A stretch of 64,000 bases of DNA, taken from positions 1 to 64,000 of the forward strand of contig JBGGMV010000016.1 of the NCBI GenBank assembly GCA_041287865.1, given 5' to 3'. The notes below the pieces were generated by a model. It did not search any database and was not told the origin of the DNA. It saw nothing but the letters and a program-made list of their open reading frames with translations. Source of the DNA: JAPWJZ01 sp041287865. GTDB taxonomy: Bacteria; Pseudomonadota; Alphaproteobacteria; Micavibrionales; UBA2020. Below are positions 17,448 through 26,807 of this stretch, piece by piece (the stretch's first letter is position 1; every line of letters starts with the position of its first letter). Position numbers and translations under genes: made by a program.

Positions 17448-19508
17448 ATGGCGGCAAGCAGTATGAATCTTCTGGCAAACGAGACAAGCCCCTACCTGAG
17501 GCAGCACAAGGACAACCCTGTCCATTGGCAGCCCTGGGGCGCGACTGCCTTGGCCGAAGCGAAACGCGCGGGCAAACCGATCCTGCTGTCGATCGGTTAC
17601 GCGGCCTGCCATTGGTGCCATGTCATGGCGCACGAAAGCTTCGAGGATGGCGAGACTGCCGACCTGATGAACAAGAATTTTGTGAACATCAAGGTCGACC
17701 GCGAAGAACGCCCGGATATCGACATGATCTTCCAGAACGCGCTGGCGCTGATGGGCCAACATGGCGGCTGGCCGTTGACGATGTTCCTGACTCCCGAAGG
17801 AGAGCCTTTCTGGGGCGGCACCTATTTCCCGCCGCTTGCACGGCACGGCCTGCCGGGTTTTCGCGAAGTATTGCGGGGCGTACAGATGAGCTGGGGGCAG
17901 GAACAGGAAAAAATCAGCCACAATGTCAAAAGCCTGACGGCGGCGCTGCATAAAATGCAAACGCGCGGCGCGGGCGATATCGTGACGCGCGACCAGCTGG
18001 ATAAAATTGGCGCCTACCTGCTGAGTATTTCCGACCACGACAACGGCGGCATCGGCGCGGCGCCGAAATTTCCGTCGCTCACCATCACCTCGCTGATCTG
18101 GGATAGCTACCTGCGCACGGGCGGCGCGCCTTTCAAGGCCGCTGTCATTCACGCGCTGACATCGATGTGCCAGGGCGGCATCTATGACCATATCGGCGGC
18201 GGGTTCTGCCGCTATGCCGTCGATGCTGAATGGCTGGTGCCGCATTTCGAAAAAATGCTCTACGACAATGCACTTTTCATCAACCTGCTGTCGGAAGTAT
18301 ATCGTGAAACCAAGAACGCGCTGTTCGAAAGCCGTATCCGTGAAACGGTGGAATGGCTGAAACACGAGATGATGGTCGGCACAGCCTTCGCCTCCAGCCT
18401 TGATGCAGATAGCCACGACAGTCACGGCCATCTGGAGGAAGGCGCATACTACGTCTGGAGCGCCGCCGACATCGACGAAGTGCTGGGCCCTGATGCGCGT
18501 TATTTCGCCGAAAACTATGATGTTTCCACGCCCGGCAACTGGGAGGGGAAAAACATTCCCAACCGCCTGCGCCGCCCGGGCGTGCAGAAACCTGCGGAAG
18601 AAAAGCGGATGGCAGATCTGCGCGACAAACTGGCTGAACGCCGCCGTTCCCGCATCGCGCCTGCGCGGGACGATAAAGTGCTGGCCGACTGGAACGGATT
18701 GATGATCACGGCGCTGGCCAAAGCATCCTTCGCGTTGGATGCGCCGGAATATCTTACATTAGCTAAAGACGCTTTTTCATTTGTCACTAAAAACATGATG
18801 CAGCAAGACGGACGCCTGTGGCATGTGTTCTGCGACGGCAGGACCGCTCATGCCGCGACGCTTGATGACTATGCGAACCTCTGCGACGCAGCGCTGGCGC
18901 TGTTTTCCGTGACGGGGGACAAATCTTTTCTGCAGCAAGCCGAGGCATGGGTCGCCATCGCGGTGCAGGATTATTGGGATGAGGACGGCAAGGGTTTCTT
19001 CCTTGCAACAACAGGACAGGAATTGCTGGTCAGGCCCAAGACCGCCGATGACACGGCAACGCCGGCCGGGAACGGCACCATGGTTTCGGTGCTGGGCAGG
19101 CTGTCGCTGATAACCGGCAATCAGGATTACGCAGCGCGTGCGACGGAAACCGCGCGCGCTTTTTCGGGCGATCTGCTGCAACGTTTCTTTCCGCTCTCGA
19201 CCCTGTTATCCGCCAGCGATTTTCTTGAGCATCCGGTAAGCCTGGTGCTGGCCGGCGACCGGGGCCGCGAAGATTTTATCGCTGTGCTCAAAAATGTTTC
19301 TTTCCCGCAGCTGGTGGTGATGAACGCCGCCGAAGGCCTGCCCCCCACCCATCCCGCCGCCGGGAAAGAAGCCGTGGGCGGCAGGGCGACCGCTTACCTC
19401 TGCCCCTATCGCGCCTGCCTGCCGCCGATTACGGAAGCCGCCGACCTCAAGAATACGCTGCTGAGCGAACGCCGCCGCAACCTGCGCGGCGCCGCCAATG
19501 ACAGCTGA
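17448..19508 (+). CDS. DUF255 thioredoxin-domain protein (YyaL/SPATA20-like)
   Basis: The 686-residue protein has the DUF255 thioredoxin-like N-terminus: NETSPYLRQHKDNPVHW at about 11-27, the ACHWCHVMAHESF motif near residue 50, and GGWPLTMFLTP. A long six-hairpin glycosidase-like helical domain follows. Bacterial YyaL and animal SPATA20 share this architecture, but no reaction is established for the family. A second ATG at 17463 gives MNLLANETSPYL and is an equally good start. The gene is divergent from the ferredoxin-mnmE pair. Confidence 0.9.
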   Translation: MAASSMNLLANETSPYLRQHKDNPVHWQPWGATALAEAKRAGKPILLSIGYAACHWCHVMAHESFEDGETADLMNKNFVNIKVDREERPDIDMIFQNALALMGQHGGWPLTMFLTPEGEPFWGGTYFPPLARHGLPGFREVLRGVQMSWGQEQEKISHNVKSLTAALHKMQTRGAGDIVTRDQLDKIGAYLLSISDHDNGGIGAAPKFPSLTITSLIWDSYLRTGGAPFKAAVIHALTSMCQGGIYDHIGGGFCRYAVDAEWLVPHFEKMLYDNALFINLLSEVYRETKNALFESRIRETVEWLKHEMMVGTAFASSLDADSHDSHGHLEEGAYYVWSAADIDEVLGPDARYFAENYDVSTPGNWEGKNIPNRLRRPGVQKPAEEKRMADLRDKLAERRRSRIAPARDDKVLADWNGLMITALAKASFALDAPEYLTLAKDAFSFVTKNMMQQDGRLWHVFCDGRTAHAATLDDYANLCDAALALFSVTGDKSFLQQAEAWVAIAVQDYWDEDGKGFFLATTGQELLVRPKTADDTATPAGNGTMVSVLGRLSLITGNQDYAARATETARAFSGDLLQRFFPLSTLLSASDFLEHPVSLVLAGDRGREDFIAVLKNVSFPQLVVMNAAEGLPPTHPAAGKEAVGGRATAYLCPYRACLPPITEAADLKNTLLSERRRNLRGAANDS

Positions 19509-19581
19509 ATTTTTGCCGCTTTTCATTTGACGATAGGGCGCAAACGGCTACTCTCTAGGGGGAGCCGAAAGGGGGATTTAT

Positions 19582-20310
19582 ATGAAAAAAGATATCAAGA
19601 TTAAAGCCCACGACGGCGGCAGTTTCGGCGCCTATGTCAGCTACCCCTCCGACAAACCGGCCCCCGCCGTTGTCGTCATCCAGGAAATTTTCGGCGTCAA
19701 CGCCGTGATGCGCAGCATTTGCGACAATATTACGCAGGCGGGCTACGTCGCCATCTGCCCCGACATCTTCTGGCGGCAGGAACCGGGCATCCAGCTAACC
19801 GACAAGTCCGAGGCGGAATGGCAGCGGGCTTTCCAGTTGTATCAAGGTTTCGATGTCGAGCTGGGCATCGCCGACCTTAAAACCACCCTCGCCCATGTGC
19901 GCGAAGACAAGCTTTGCACGGGCAAGGTCGGCACGATGGGCTATTGCCTTGGCGGCAAGCTTGCCTTCCTGATGGCGACGCGTTCCGACGCGGACTGCAA
20001 CGTCAGCTATTACGGCGTCGGGATCGAGGCAATGCTGGACGAGGCCAAGGGCATCAAGAAACAGCTGCTGATGCATATCGCCGAAAAAGACAAATTCGTG
20101 CCGATGACGGCGCAGCAGAAGATACTGGGCGCGCTCAACAAGCACAAAAACGTGGAAATCCACGTCTACCCCGGCGTCGACCATGCCTTCGCGCGCGAAG
20201 GCGGACAGCACTACGACAAGGAAGCCGCGCATCAGGCCAATGCCCGCACCGCCGATTTCCTTGCCTCGCACCTCGCCAGCGCAAGGAAGGCCAATGCCGG
20301 AACTCGTTAA
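19582..20310 (+). CDS. Dienelactone hydrolase family protein
   Basis: The 242-residue alpha/beta hydrolase has the dienelactone hydrolase signature. VVVIQEIFGVN lies at about 33-43, the nucleophile Cys is in GTMGYCLGGKLAF near residue 122, and the catalytic His is in YPGVDHAFAREGG. Classical family members hydrolyse dienelactone in chlorocatechol breakdown, but many homologues have unknown esterase substrates and no aromatic pathway genes are nearby. An AGGGGGA-rich ribosome binding site precedes the ATG. The next gene starts 17 bases before this stop. Confidence 0.9.
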   Translation: MKKDIKIKAHDGGSFGAYVSYPSDKPAPAVVVIQEIFGVNAVMRSICDNITQAGYVAICPDIFWRQEPGIQLTDKSEAEWQRAFQLYQGFDVELGIADLKTTLAHVREDKLCTGKVGTMGYCLGGKLAFLMATRSDADCNVSYYGVGIEAMLDEAKGIKKQLLMHIAEKDKFVPMTAQQKILGALNKHKNVEIHVYPGVDHAFAREGGQHYDKEAAHQANARTADFLASHLASARKANAGTR

Positions 20311-21937
20311 GCTTCCAGACAAGCCCGACGAGGCGCACTTCCTGATCAGCCAGAAGGCGGCGGAAAATCTTGGCCGTCTTGTTGACGGCAACGGGCTCAA
20401 GGCAGAACAGGTGCGCCTTGCGAAACATGAAACGCTGGTGCACCAGCTGCCCGGGTCAATCACGATCCAGATCAAGCCCGAAGTCATTGAATCGGTGACG
20501 AAGGGCAATATGGCCCGCGGCAAAACCTGCGGCGGGCGCGACGGCGCAAGGCTGGAGGCCGAAGCGCAGGCCACCAAGATCGCGCTGGATCCGAATATCC
20601 ACCGCGAGATGATGCAATTCATCGATAAGGATGCCGGACAGGGCTTCGCCATCGACCTGTTCAAGCTGCCGCTGCCCTCGGCCGGCGAAGAATATTCGGC
20701 ATCGACGCAATGCGGCAAATGCGGCGGGCAGATGTTCACCAGCTGCGTGCGCTGCAACATGACGGGTTCCGTCACCTGCAGCACCTGCGGCGGGCAGGGC
20801 GCGCAGCCGTGCCGTGCCTGCTATGGCTCGGGACAATACACGCAAGGCACCGGCGGCCGCGTTCCCTGCGCGACCTGTAGCGCAACCGGGCGTATCATCT
20901 GCATGCATTGCAACGGCCAGCGGCAGATGGTGTGCAGCTTCTGCCAGGGCGCGGCGCGCATCGCCTGCGTCGAATGCGATCAAACCGGCTGGTGGACCTA
21001 TGTCTATTCGGTCAGCTACAACGCCGAAGGCCATTTCGTTCTCGACAGGAACCAGATACCGCAGGACGTGATGGAGATCATCGACCATATCGGCATGCGC
21101 AAGCTGGCGACCGATAAATATATCGAAGTGTTCCGCCTGAACCTTCAGCCCAAGCTGAATGAAATCGGTGTGCCCATGGTGGCCTTCCTGCCGATCGCGC
21201 GCGCGGAGTTCACGGTGGAGGGCAAAGCCTATCCCGCAACCGTCGCGGGGCTGCCCGGGCGCATCCTGATCATCGATCCCTTGATCGACCATGCGATAAA
21301 GCCCGGCATCAACGCGCTATTCAAGCTGTCCAAGGGCCCGATGGCGACCGAGGCGCTGGTCGACCAGGCCTGCAAATACCGGCTGATCCGCCATACGCTG
21401 TCGGCGCTTTCGCACCAGTCGAAAAAACAGGTTTACCAACAGCTGAAACGGGAATATCCGGTGGGGCTGTCGGACAAGTACGCCAATGCCGCCGTAAAAT
21501 ACGCGGGCGTCGCCGTGCTGACGCTGAGCAAGGGCCCGCGCAAGAAAGGCCTTTTGGTGGGAACGCTGCTGGCGGCGGTGCTGTCTGCCGCCTACTTCAT
21601 GGTGCCGTTGCGTGGCCCCCTCCTGACCATGATGGCGCAAAAGGGCATGCAGAAACATATGCTGGGCGTCGACCTGATCGTCTGGGCGCTGGGCTGGGTT
21701 GCGGCGGTGATGGTTATCAAGTTCATGGCGGCGGCAGCGCTCAAGAAAATCCTGCCCGACACTGCGCAGACCGGCAAGGGAGGCCTGCCCAGCGCCGGCA
21801 ACGAAGGCATGCTGGCGATCGCCACCAGTTTCGCCGCCTGGGTTGCCTGCGCGGCCGCCGCGCCGGTAAAGCCCGACTGGATACTGGCCATACTGAAAGC
21901 AGCCGGCCTTGCGGGCGCGGCTGCTTCAGGCGGATAA
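20294..21937 (+). CDS. Membrane protein with a doubled DnaJ-type zinc-ribbon region
   Basis: I do not recognise a named family. With the ATG at 20294 (AAGGAAGG upstream) it has 547 residues. Residues 140-228 carry eight CxxC pairs: 140/143, 151/154, 162/165, 173/176, 192/195, 203/206, 214/217 and 225/228. Several read CxxCxGxG as in DnaJ. DnaJ has four such pairs binding two zinc ions, so this could bind four. There is no J domain. About residues 415-530 contain three hydrophobic segments. The N-terminal 130 residues are soluble. The gene overlaps the hydrolase by 17 bases, implying coupled expression. A role in protein folding or membrane redox control is only a guess. Confidence 0.7.
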   Translation: MPELVKLPDKPDEAHFLISQKAAENLGRLVDGNGLKAEQVRLAKHETLVHQLPGSITIQIKPEVIESVTKGNMARGKTCGGRDGARLEAEAQATKIALDPNIHREMMQFIDKDAGQGFAIDLFKLPLPSAGEEYSASTQCGKCGGQMFTSCVRCNMTGSVTCSTCGGQGAQPCRACYGSGQYTQGTGGRVPCATCSATGRIICMHCNGQRQMVCSFCQGAARIACVECDQTGWWTYVYSVSYNAEGHFVLDRNQIPQDVMEIIDHIGMRKLATDKYIEVFRLNLQPKLNEIGVPMVAFLPIARAEFTVEGKAYPATVAGLPGRILIIDPLIDHAIKPGINALFKLSKGPMATEALVDQACKYRLIRHTLSALSHQSKKQVYQQLKREYPVGLSDKYANAAVKYAGVAVLTLSKGPRKKGLLVGTLLAAVLSAAYFMVPLRGPLLTMMAQKGMQKHMLGVDLIVWALGWVAAVMVIKFMAAAALKKILPDTAQTGKGGLPSAGNEGMLAIATSFAAWVACAAAAPVKPDWILAILKAAGLAGAAASGG

Positions 21938-21949
21938 AAATCCCGCTGA

Positions 21950-23488
21950 TTACTGGTTCATGATCTTGAAGAACTCGTCGTTGTTCTTCGTGTCCTTCAT
22001 CTTGTCGAGCAGGAATTCCATGGCGTCGGTCGTGCCCATGGGGGACATAAGCTTGCGCAGGATCCACATTTTCGACAGCGTACCGGATTCGACCAGCAGC
22101 TCTTCTTTGCGCGTGCCCGACTTCTGGATGTCGATAGCGGGGAAGACGCGTTTGTCGGCGAGCTTGCGGTCGAGCACGATTTCGGAGTTACCCGTGCCTT
22201 TGAATTCTTCGAAAATCACTTCGTCCATGCGCGAACCGGTATCGATCAGCGCCGTCGAGATAATGGTGAGCGATCCGCCCTGTTCGATGTTACGCGCCGC
22301 ACCGAAGAAGCGCTTGGGGCGCTGCAGGGCGTTGGCGTCGACACCGCCGGTCAGGACTTTGCCTGACGACGGCACAACCGTGTTATAGGCGCGGCCAAGA
22401 CGGGTGATGGAGTCGAGAAGAATAACGACATCGCGCTTGTGTTCGACAAGGCGTTTCGCTTTCTCCAGCACCATTTCGGCGACCTGCACGTGACGCTGCG
22501 CGGGTTCGTCGAAGGTGGAGGAAATAACCTCGCCCTTCACGGAGCGGGCCATATCGGTCACTTCCTCGGGACGTTCGTCGATAAGGAGGACGATCAGGTA
22601 GGCGTCGGGATGGTTGGTTTCGATCGAATGCGCGATGTTCTGCATCATTACCGTTTTACCTGTGCGGGGCTGGGCGACGATGAGCGAGCGCTGGCCGAAG
22701 CCGATCGGCGAGACAAGCTCGATCACGCGCTGCAGCTGCACTTGCGATTTCGGGCGTTCGCCCTTTTTATGCGGGGTAGGGGCGCCGCCGGTCGGGTCAT
22801 CCAGCTCCAGCTTGATCTTGCGGTCGGGATAGAGCGGCGTGAGGTTGTCGAAGTTGATGCGATGGCGGATGTTTTCGGGATTTTCGAAGTTGATCTTGTT
22901 CACGCGGAGCAGCGCGAAATAACGCTCGTTGTCCTTCGGCGCGCGGATCTCGCCCTGCACCGTGTCGCCGGTGCGCAGGCCGAAACGCTTGATCTGCGAG
23001 GGGGAAACGTAAATATCGTCCGGGCCGGGAAGGTAGTTTTCTTCGGGGCTGCGCAGGAAGCCGAAGCCGTCCTGCAATACTTCCAGCACGCCTTCGCCGG
23101 AGATTGGAATATCCTGTTCCGCCAGTTTTTTCAGGATGGAGAACATGATCTCCTGCTTGCGCAGGGTGGAGGAGTTTTCGACGCCAAGGCTGTCGGCATA
23201 TTTCAGCAAGTCTTCGGGCGATTTTAATTTCAGCTCGTGAAGATCCATCATTTTCGCGTTTGGATCGCGGCGGGCGGCGGCTTCTTCTTCCTCGGGCGTG
23301 ACGTCCGCCTGCGGGGGCTGGCCGTGGCCCTCGTTATTGCCGCCTTGATAGCGTCCGCCGCCGGAATGGCGACCTGAATGACGTGAATTTTTTACCACTG
23401 TGTTAGCTTTCTTATGATGGTTTGGGTGGAGATAGAGCGAGAATTCTTTGTGATTGTCAGCAATGAGGATTGATTTTTGTGCTGGCAT
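21950..23488 (-). CDS. rho: Transcription termination factor Rho
   Basis: Rho is the hexameric RNA helicase that ends untranslated transcripts. The core runs from DLHELKLKSPEDLLKYADSL through the cold-shock-like RNA-binding domain (GVLEVLQDGFGFLRSPEENY) to the RecA-like ATPase, with Walker A QPRTGKT and LIDERPEEVTD. The start is uncertain. ATG at 23488 (AGGTG 12 bases upstream) gives 512 residues; GTG at 23398 or ATG at 23251 are alternatives. All but the last add a Gly/His/Arg-rich extension (HSGRHSGGGRYQGG) that may be a disordered RNA-contacting tail. Its 3' end is 12 bases from that of the zinc-ribbon gene (convergent). Confidence 0.93.
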   Translation of the reverse strand: MPAQKSILIADNHKEFSLYLHPNHHKKANTVVKNSRHSGRHSGGGRYQGGNNEGHGQPPQADVTPEEEEAAARRDPNAKMMDLHELKLKSPEDLLKYADSLGVENSSTLRKQEIMFSILKKLAEQDIPISGEGVLEVLQDGFGFLRSPEENYLPGPDDIYVSPSQIKRFGLRTGDTVQGEIRAPKDNERYFALLRVNKINFENPENIRHRINFDNLTPLYPDRKIKLELDDPTGGAPTPHKKGERPKSQVQLQRVIELVSPIGFGQRSLIVAQPRTGKTVMMQNIAHSIETNHPDAYLIVLLIDERPEEVTDMARSVKGEVISSTFDEPAQRHVQVAEMVLEKAKRLVEHKRDVVILLDSITRLGRAYNTVVPSSGKVLTGGVDANALQRPKRFFGAARNIEQGGSLTIISTALIDTGSRMDEVIFEEFKGTGNSEIVLDRKLADKRVFPAIDIQKSGTRKEELLVESGTLSKMWILRKLMSPMGTTDAMEFLLDKMKDTKNNDEFFKIMNQ

Positions 23489-23736
23489 CCGCGGAAAAAT
23501 CACCTGCGGACGCGCCTCTTCGGATGAAGGCTTGATGATGAAGGTTAACAAAAACGCCGATGTATGTCAACTGCCGTGTTTCATCATTCGCCAGTTTTCA
23601 AACGCTTTTAAAGACGAAATGCTTGATTCCGTCATGTTTCACAGGGGTTTAGCTTGCCATATCGCGGGCAGGCGGGTGGTTTCATGGTTTTTTAGCAGCT
23701 GCTGCGCTAGGCTTGGGCTCAAGGGGATAACGGGGC

Positions 23737-25368
23737 ATGGCTATCGACGCACAGATAAAAACAGACGCAGCCGGGGGCAGCCTTCCCGCATTGATCGCCT
23801 GGACGAAAAGCCAGCTGCAGACGGGCGATCCCAAGCTTGACGAAAAAGCAGCCGCGCTCTTCAAGGCGGCCGAGAAGGCCGAGGAAAAAATTCTCTGCGC
23901 CATCGGCATGGCCTGCATGGCAGGCGCGCCGCCCTTTGCCAAGGACGCCATAGTCGGCAGGCTCTGGCTGCAACAGGCGGAAAGCGCCGGCAGCGGTCTT
24001 GGCGCGGAATTGCTGGGCGATTTGTATTTTGCCGAAGGCGATCACAAAGCCGCCGTCAATGCCTACTCAACAGCCCTTCATCGCGGCGCGGATGGCGCGG
24101 ACATTAAATACGCGCTGATGCGCATCTGCGGTCTTGGCCTGCCGCGCAGCATCGCGCGGGCGATTGACGACCTGCGCACTGCCGCTGCGAACAATGCTGA
24201 AGCTTCGGCCCTGCTGGCCGATGGGATTGTCATTCCTGAAATAGCAAAGGTCTTTCTTGGAAAGGCGTACAAGGAGGGGGTTGTCGTCACCGTTGCCGAC
24301 CTCGAGGAGCATTTTACCAAGGGCCGTATTTCCGCCGCATGGTTCAAGGAACCACCGAAACCGGCGTCAAAGGCCGCTCCCGTTCCCCCTAAAGGGGCCG
24401 CGCAGGGTAGCGACGCACCGGCACAACCCGCACCCGCGACAGTGCCGCAACAGGCCGCAGCGCCAGTGCATGAAGCGCAGCCCGATCCCTTCGCCGTGCT
24501 CGATAACCTTGTCGGCCTTGTGAAGGTCAAAAAGGCGATGAAAAGCCTTTCGAGCCAGATGAAGTTTTTTGCCAAGCGCAAGGCCGCAGGCCTGCCGTAC
24601 GAAAAACCAGCCACGCATTTTGTTTTCACCGGCAACCCCGGTACGGGCAAGACGACGGTGGCCCGCATCCTGGGCGGCATCATGAAATCGAGCGGATACC
24701 TTGAAAAGGGCCATGTGGTCGAATGTTCCGCGCGCGACCTGATCGGCGAATGGGTCGGCACGACCGCGCCCAAGGTCGGGCGGCAGGTGGAAGCCGCGAT
24801 CGGCGGCGTGCTGTTTATCGACGAAGCCTATTCGTTACTGAACGCGGTGGGCGCAAGGGCATCGTTTACCGACGAAGCTATCGCCACACTGCTGAAGCTG
24901 ATGGAAGACAGGCGGCATGAATTTGTCGTCGTCGCGGCAGGCTATCCCGACGAAATGCTGGAATTCGTCAATGCCAACCCGGGGCTCAAGTCGCGTTTCT
25001 CCGAATTTGTTGTCTTTGATGATTACGGCGCGGATGACCTCGAGAAAATATACCTGCGCATGGCGGAGCGGATGCAGTACCGGTTACAGGACCCCGCCAA
25101 GGCGATGCTGAAAACCGTTATGGCAGAAGCACCGGCCGCCTTTGCGGGTGAATTTTCCAACGGCCGTTTTGTGCGCAATCTGTTCGAGGACACGATCAAA
25201 TACATGGCGGGGCGGCTGGAACGACTGGATAGCGGCCATGCAACGCCCGATGCGCCGCCTGGCATCGAGGAACTGTCGCTGATCCATCTTGAAGATGTGC
25301 AGGCGGCATGGGACGAGGCGAAATCGACGCCCCGCGAGCCTAAAAAGGCTTCATCACCACCAGTATGA
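23737..25368 (+). CDS. Sel1-like repeat protein with CbbX/SpoVK-type AAA+ ATPase domain
   Basis: The 543-residue protein has an alpha-helical repeat region at about 1-200 resembling Sel1/TPR. A Pro/Ala-rich linker spans about 205-248. One AAA+ domain follows, with Walker A GNPGTGKTT at 299-307, Walker B VLFIDEAY at 358-365 and a GLKSRFSEFVVF sensor region. The ATPase is close to CbbX, the Rubisco activase of red-type organisms, and to SpoVK. No Rubisco genes are present, and the same ATPase type occurs in type VII secretion EccA and in uncharacterised remodelling proteins. Its 3' end overlaps convergent hemJ by 29 bases. Confidence 0.85.
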   Translation: MAIDAQIKTDAAGGSLPALIAWTKSQLQTGDPKLDEKAAALFKAAEKAEEKILCAIGMACMAGAPPFAKDAIVGRLWLQQAESAGSGLGAELLGDLYFAEGDHKAAVNAYSTALHRGADGADIKYALMRICGLGLPRSIARAIDDLRTAAANNAEASALLADGIVIPEIAKVFLGKAYKEGVVVTVADLEEHFTKGRISAAWFKEPPKPASKAAPVPPKGAAQGSDAPAQPAPATVPQQAAAPVHEAQPDPFAVLDNLVGLVKVKKAMKSLSSQMKFFAKRKAAGLPYEKPATHFVFTGNPGTGKTTVARILGGIMKSSGYLEKGHVVECSARDLIGEWVGTTAPKVGRQVEAAIGGVLFIDEAYSLLNAVGARASFTDEAIATLLKLMEDRRHEFVVVAAGYPDEMLEFVNANPGLKSRFSEFVVFDDYGADDLEKIYLRMAERMQYRLQDPAKAMLKTVMAEAPAAFAGEFSNGRFVRNLFEDTIKYMAGRLERLDSGHATPDAPPGIEELSLIHLEDVQAAWDEAKSTPREPKKASSPPV

Positions 25369-25771
25369 CAATGATGATCATCAGGACCGTCGGCACTTCG
25401 TTGACGCGACGGTAGAATTTTGCGCTGCGCGTGTTCTGGTCCTTGACGAATTGCTTGCGCCAGCGGGCGAGCAGCCCGTGAAAACCGGTCATCAGCACTA
25501 CCAGCGTGATTTTAGCGTGCATCCAGCCCTGTTTGAAAATCTCGGGGTTTTCCCAGATCATCAGCCCGCCGAATATAAAGGTCAAAATCATCGCCGGATT
25601 GATGATGATGCGCAGCAGGCGGCGTTCCATGATCTTGAATGTCTCTGACAGCTCCGACCCCTTGTCGGCATCGGCGTGGTAAACGTAGAGGCGCGGCAGA
25701 TAGAGCATCCCCGCCATCCATGAGATGACGGAAATGATATGGAGCGCTTTGTACAGGTCGTAGCAGTTCAT
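25340..25771 (-). CDS. hemJ: Protoporphyrinogen oxidase HemJ
   Basis: HemJ oxidises protoporphyrinogen IX to protoporphyrin IX, the penultimate heme step. The 143-residue protein has four hydrophobic segments, the conserved KALHIISVISWMAGMLYLPR at the N-terminus and a C-terminal RRVNEVPTVLMI. Context is decisive: it lies one base after hemH and in line with hemE, so three late heme enzymes share one operon. Confidence 0.94.
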   Translation of the reverse strand: MNCYDLYKALHIISVISWMAGMLYLPRLYVYHADADKGSELSETFKIMERRLLRIIINPAMILTFIFGGLMIWENPEIFKQGWMHAKITLVVLMTGFHGLLARWRKQFVKDQNTRSAKFYRRVNEVPTVLMIIIVILVVMKPF

Positions 25772-25772
25772 G

Positions 25773-26807
25773 TTATCCCTTGCAGCCGCAGCGTTTCAGG
25801 TTAGCCGGGCAGAATTTCGGGCAAGTGTTTCCCGCAACCGCGTTTTTCACCAGCGTCGCCAGCCCCGCGATAAAGGCGGGATGCGTACCCGCGGTTTCCG
25901 CCTTGGCGAAGTAAGGCAGGCCCAGCGCTACCGCCTTATGCCTGTATTCCATGTTGATTTCAACCAGCGTTTCGACATGTTCGGAAACAAAGGCATGGGG
26001 GTAGACGATGACGCCCTTTTTATCCTGCGCGGCCTTTTCGAGCGCTTCGTCGGTCGAGGGGCCAATCCATTTCAGGGGGCCGACGCGGCTCTGGTAGCAG
26101 ATCTGCCAGTCGAGGTCCGGAATATTCAATTCCTTCACTATCGCTTCGGCGGTTTTCTCGCACTGGTATTGATAAGGATCGCCCGAGGCGATGATTTTTT
26201 CAGGCAGGCCATGGGCGGAGAACAGAATGCGTGTGCCGGCAGGCGCCTTGGCTATTTCCGCGCGTATGTGGGCGGCGGAAGCAATAATAAATCCTTCCAG
26301 TACCGGATAGCAGCAGATGGTGCTGACCTTTGTTTCATCATCCCATCTCGCATGGAGGGCGCCGTCATCTGCCTGCACGCGCGCCCAGAAGTCAGCTAGC
26401 GAGGATCCCGTGGTGGTGGTCGAATACTGGGGATAAAGGGGCAGCAGCACAAGGCGGTCGGGCTTTATTGCATTCAGCTTTTCGATCACTTCGGATGCCA
26501 GCGGATGCCAATAGCGCATCGAGACCAGCACATCGGCATCCAGACCCCCTGCCCTTAGCACAGCTTGCAGGGCTTCGGCCTGTTTTTTCGTGTTCTCGAG
26601 CAAGGGGGATTTGAACCCCAGTTTTTCGTAGGCATCGCGCGCGGCACCCTTGCTGCGCGTGCGGGAAATATGCTTGGCGATAAACCACCGGATCGGCAGA
26701 GGCGCGCCGATGATGTTTTTGTCCATGAAAAAGTTATAGAGGAACGGCTTGATGTCGGCCTCGGAAAGCGGGCCGCCAAGATTGAAAAGCACAACGGCCG
26801 TTTTCAC
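25773..26807 (-). CDS. hemH: Ferrochelatase
   Basis: HemH inserts ferrous iron into protoporphyrin IX to make heme. The 344-residue protein contains VVLFNLGGP at the N-terminus, YPQYSTTTTGS, the catalytic His in ILFSAHGLPEKI and VYPHAFVSEHVETLVEI. Four cysteines at 329, 333, 340 and 342 (CPKFCPANLKRCGC) end the protein. Caulobacter ferrochelatase is known to carry a [2Fe-2S] cluster, so this motif may hold one too. Its start overlaps the hemE stop by 4 bases. Confidence 0.96.
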   Translation of the reverse strand: MKTAVVLFNLGGPLSEADIKPFLYNFFMDKNIIGAPLPIRWFIAKHISRTRSKGAARDAYEKLGFKSPLLENTKKQAEALQAVLRAGGLDADVLVSMRYWHPLASEVIEKLNAIKPDRLVLLPLYPQYSTTTTGSSLADFWARVQADDGALHARWDDETKVSTICCYPVLEGFIIASAAHIRAEIAKAPAGTRILFSAHGLPEKIIASGDPYQYQCEKTAEAIVKELNIPDLDWQICYQSRVGPLKWIGPSTDEALEKAAQDKKGVIVYPHAFVSEHVETLVEINMEYRHKAVALGLPYFAKAETAGTHPAFIAGLATLVKNAVAGNTCPKFCPANLKRCGCKG

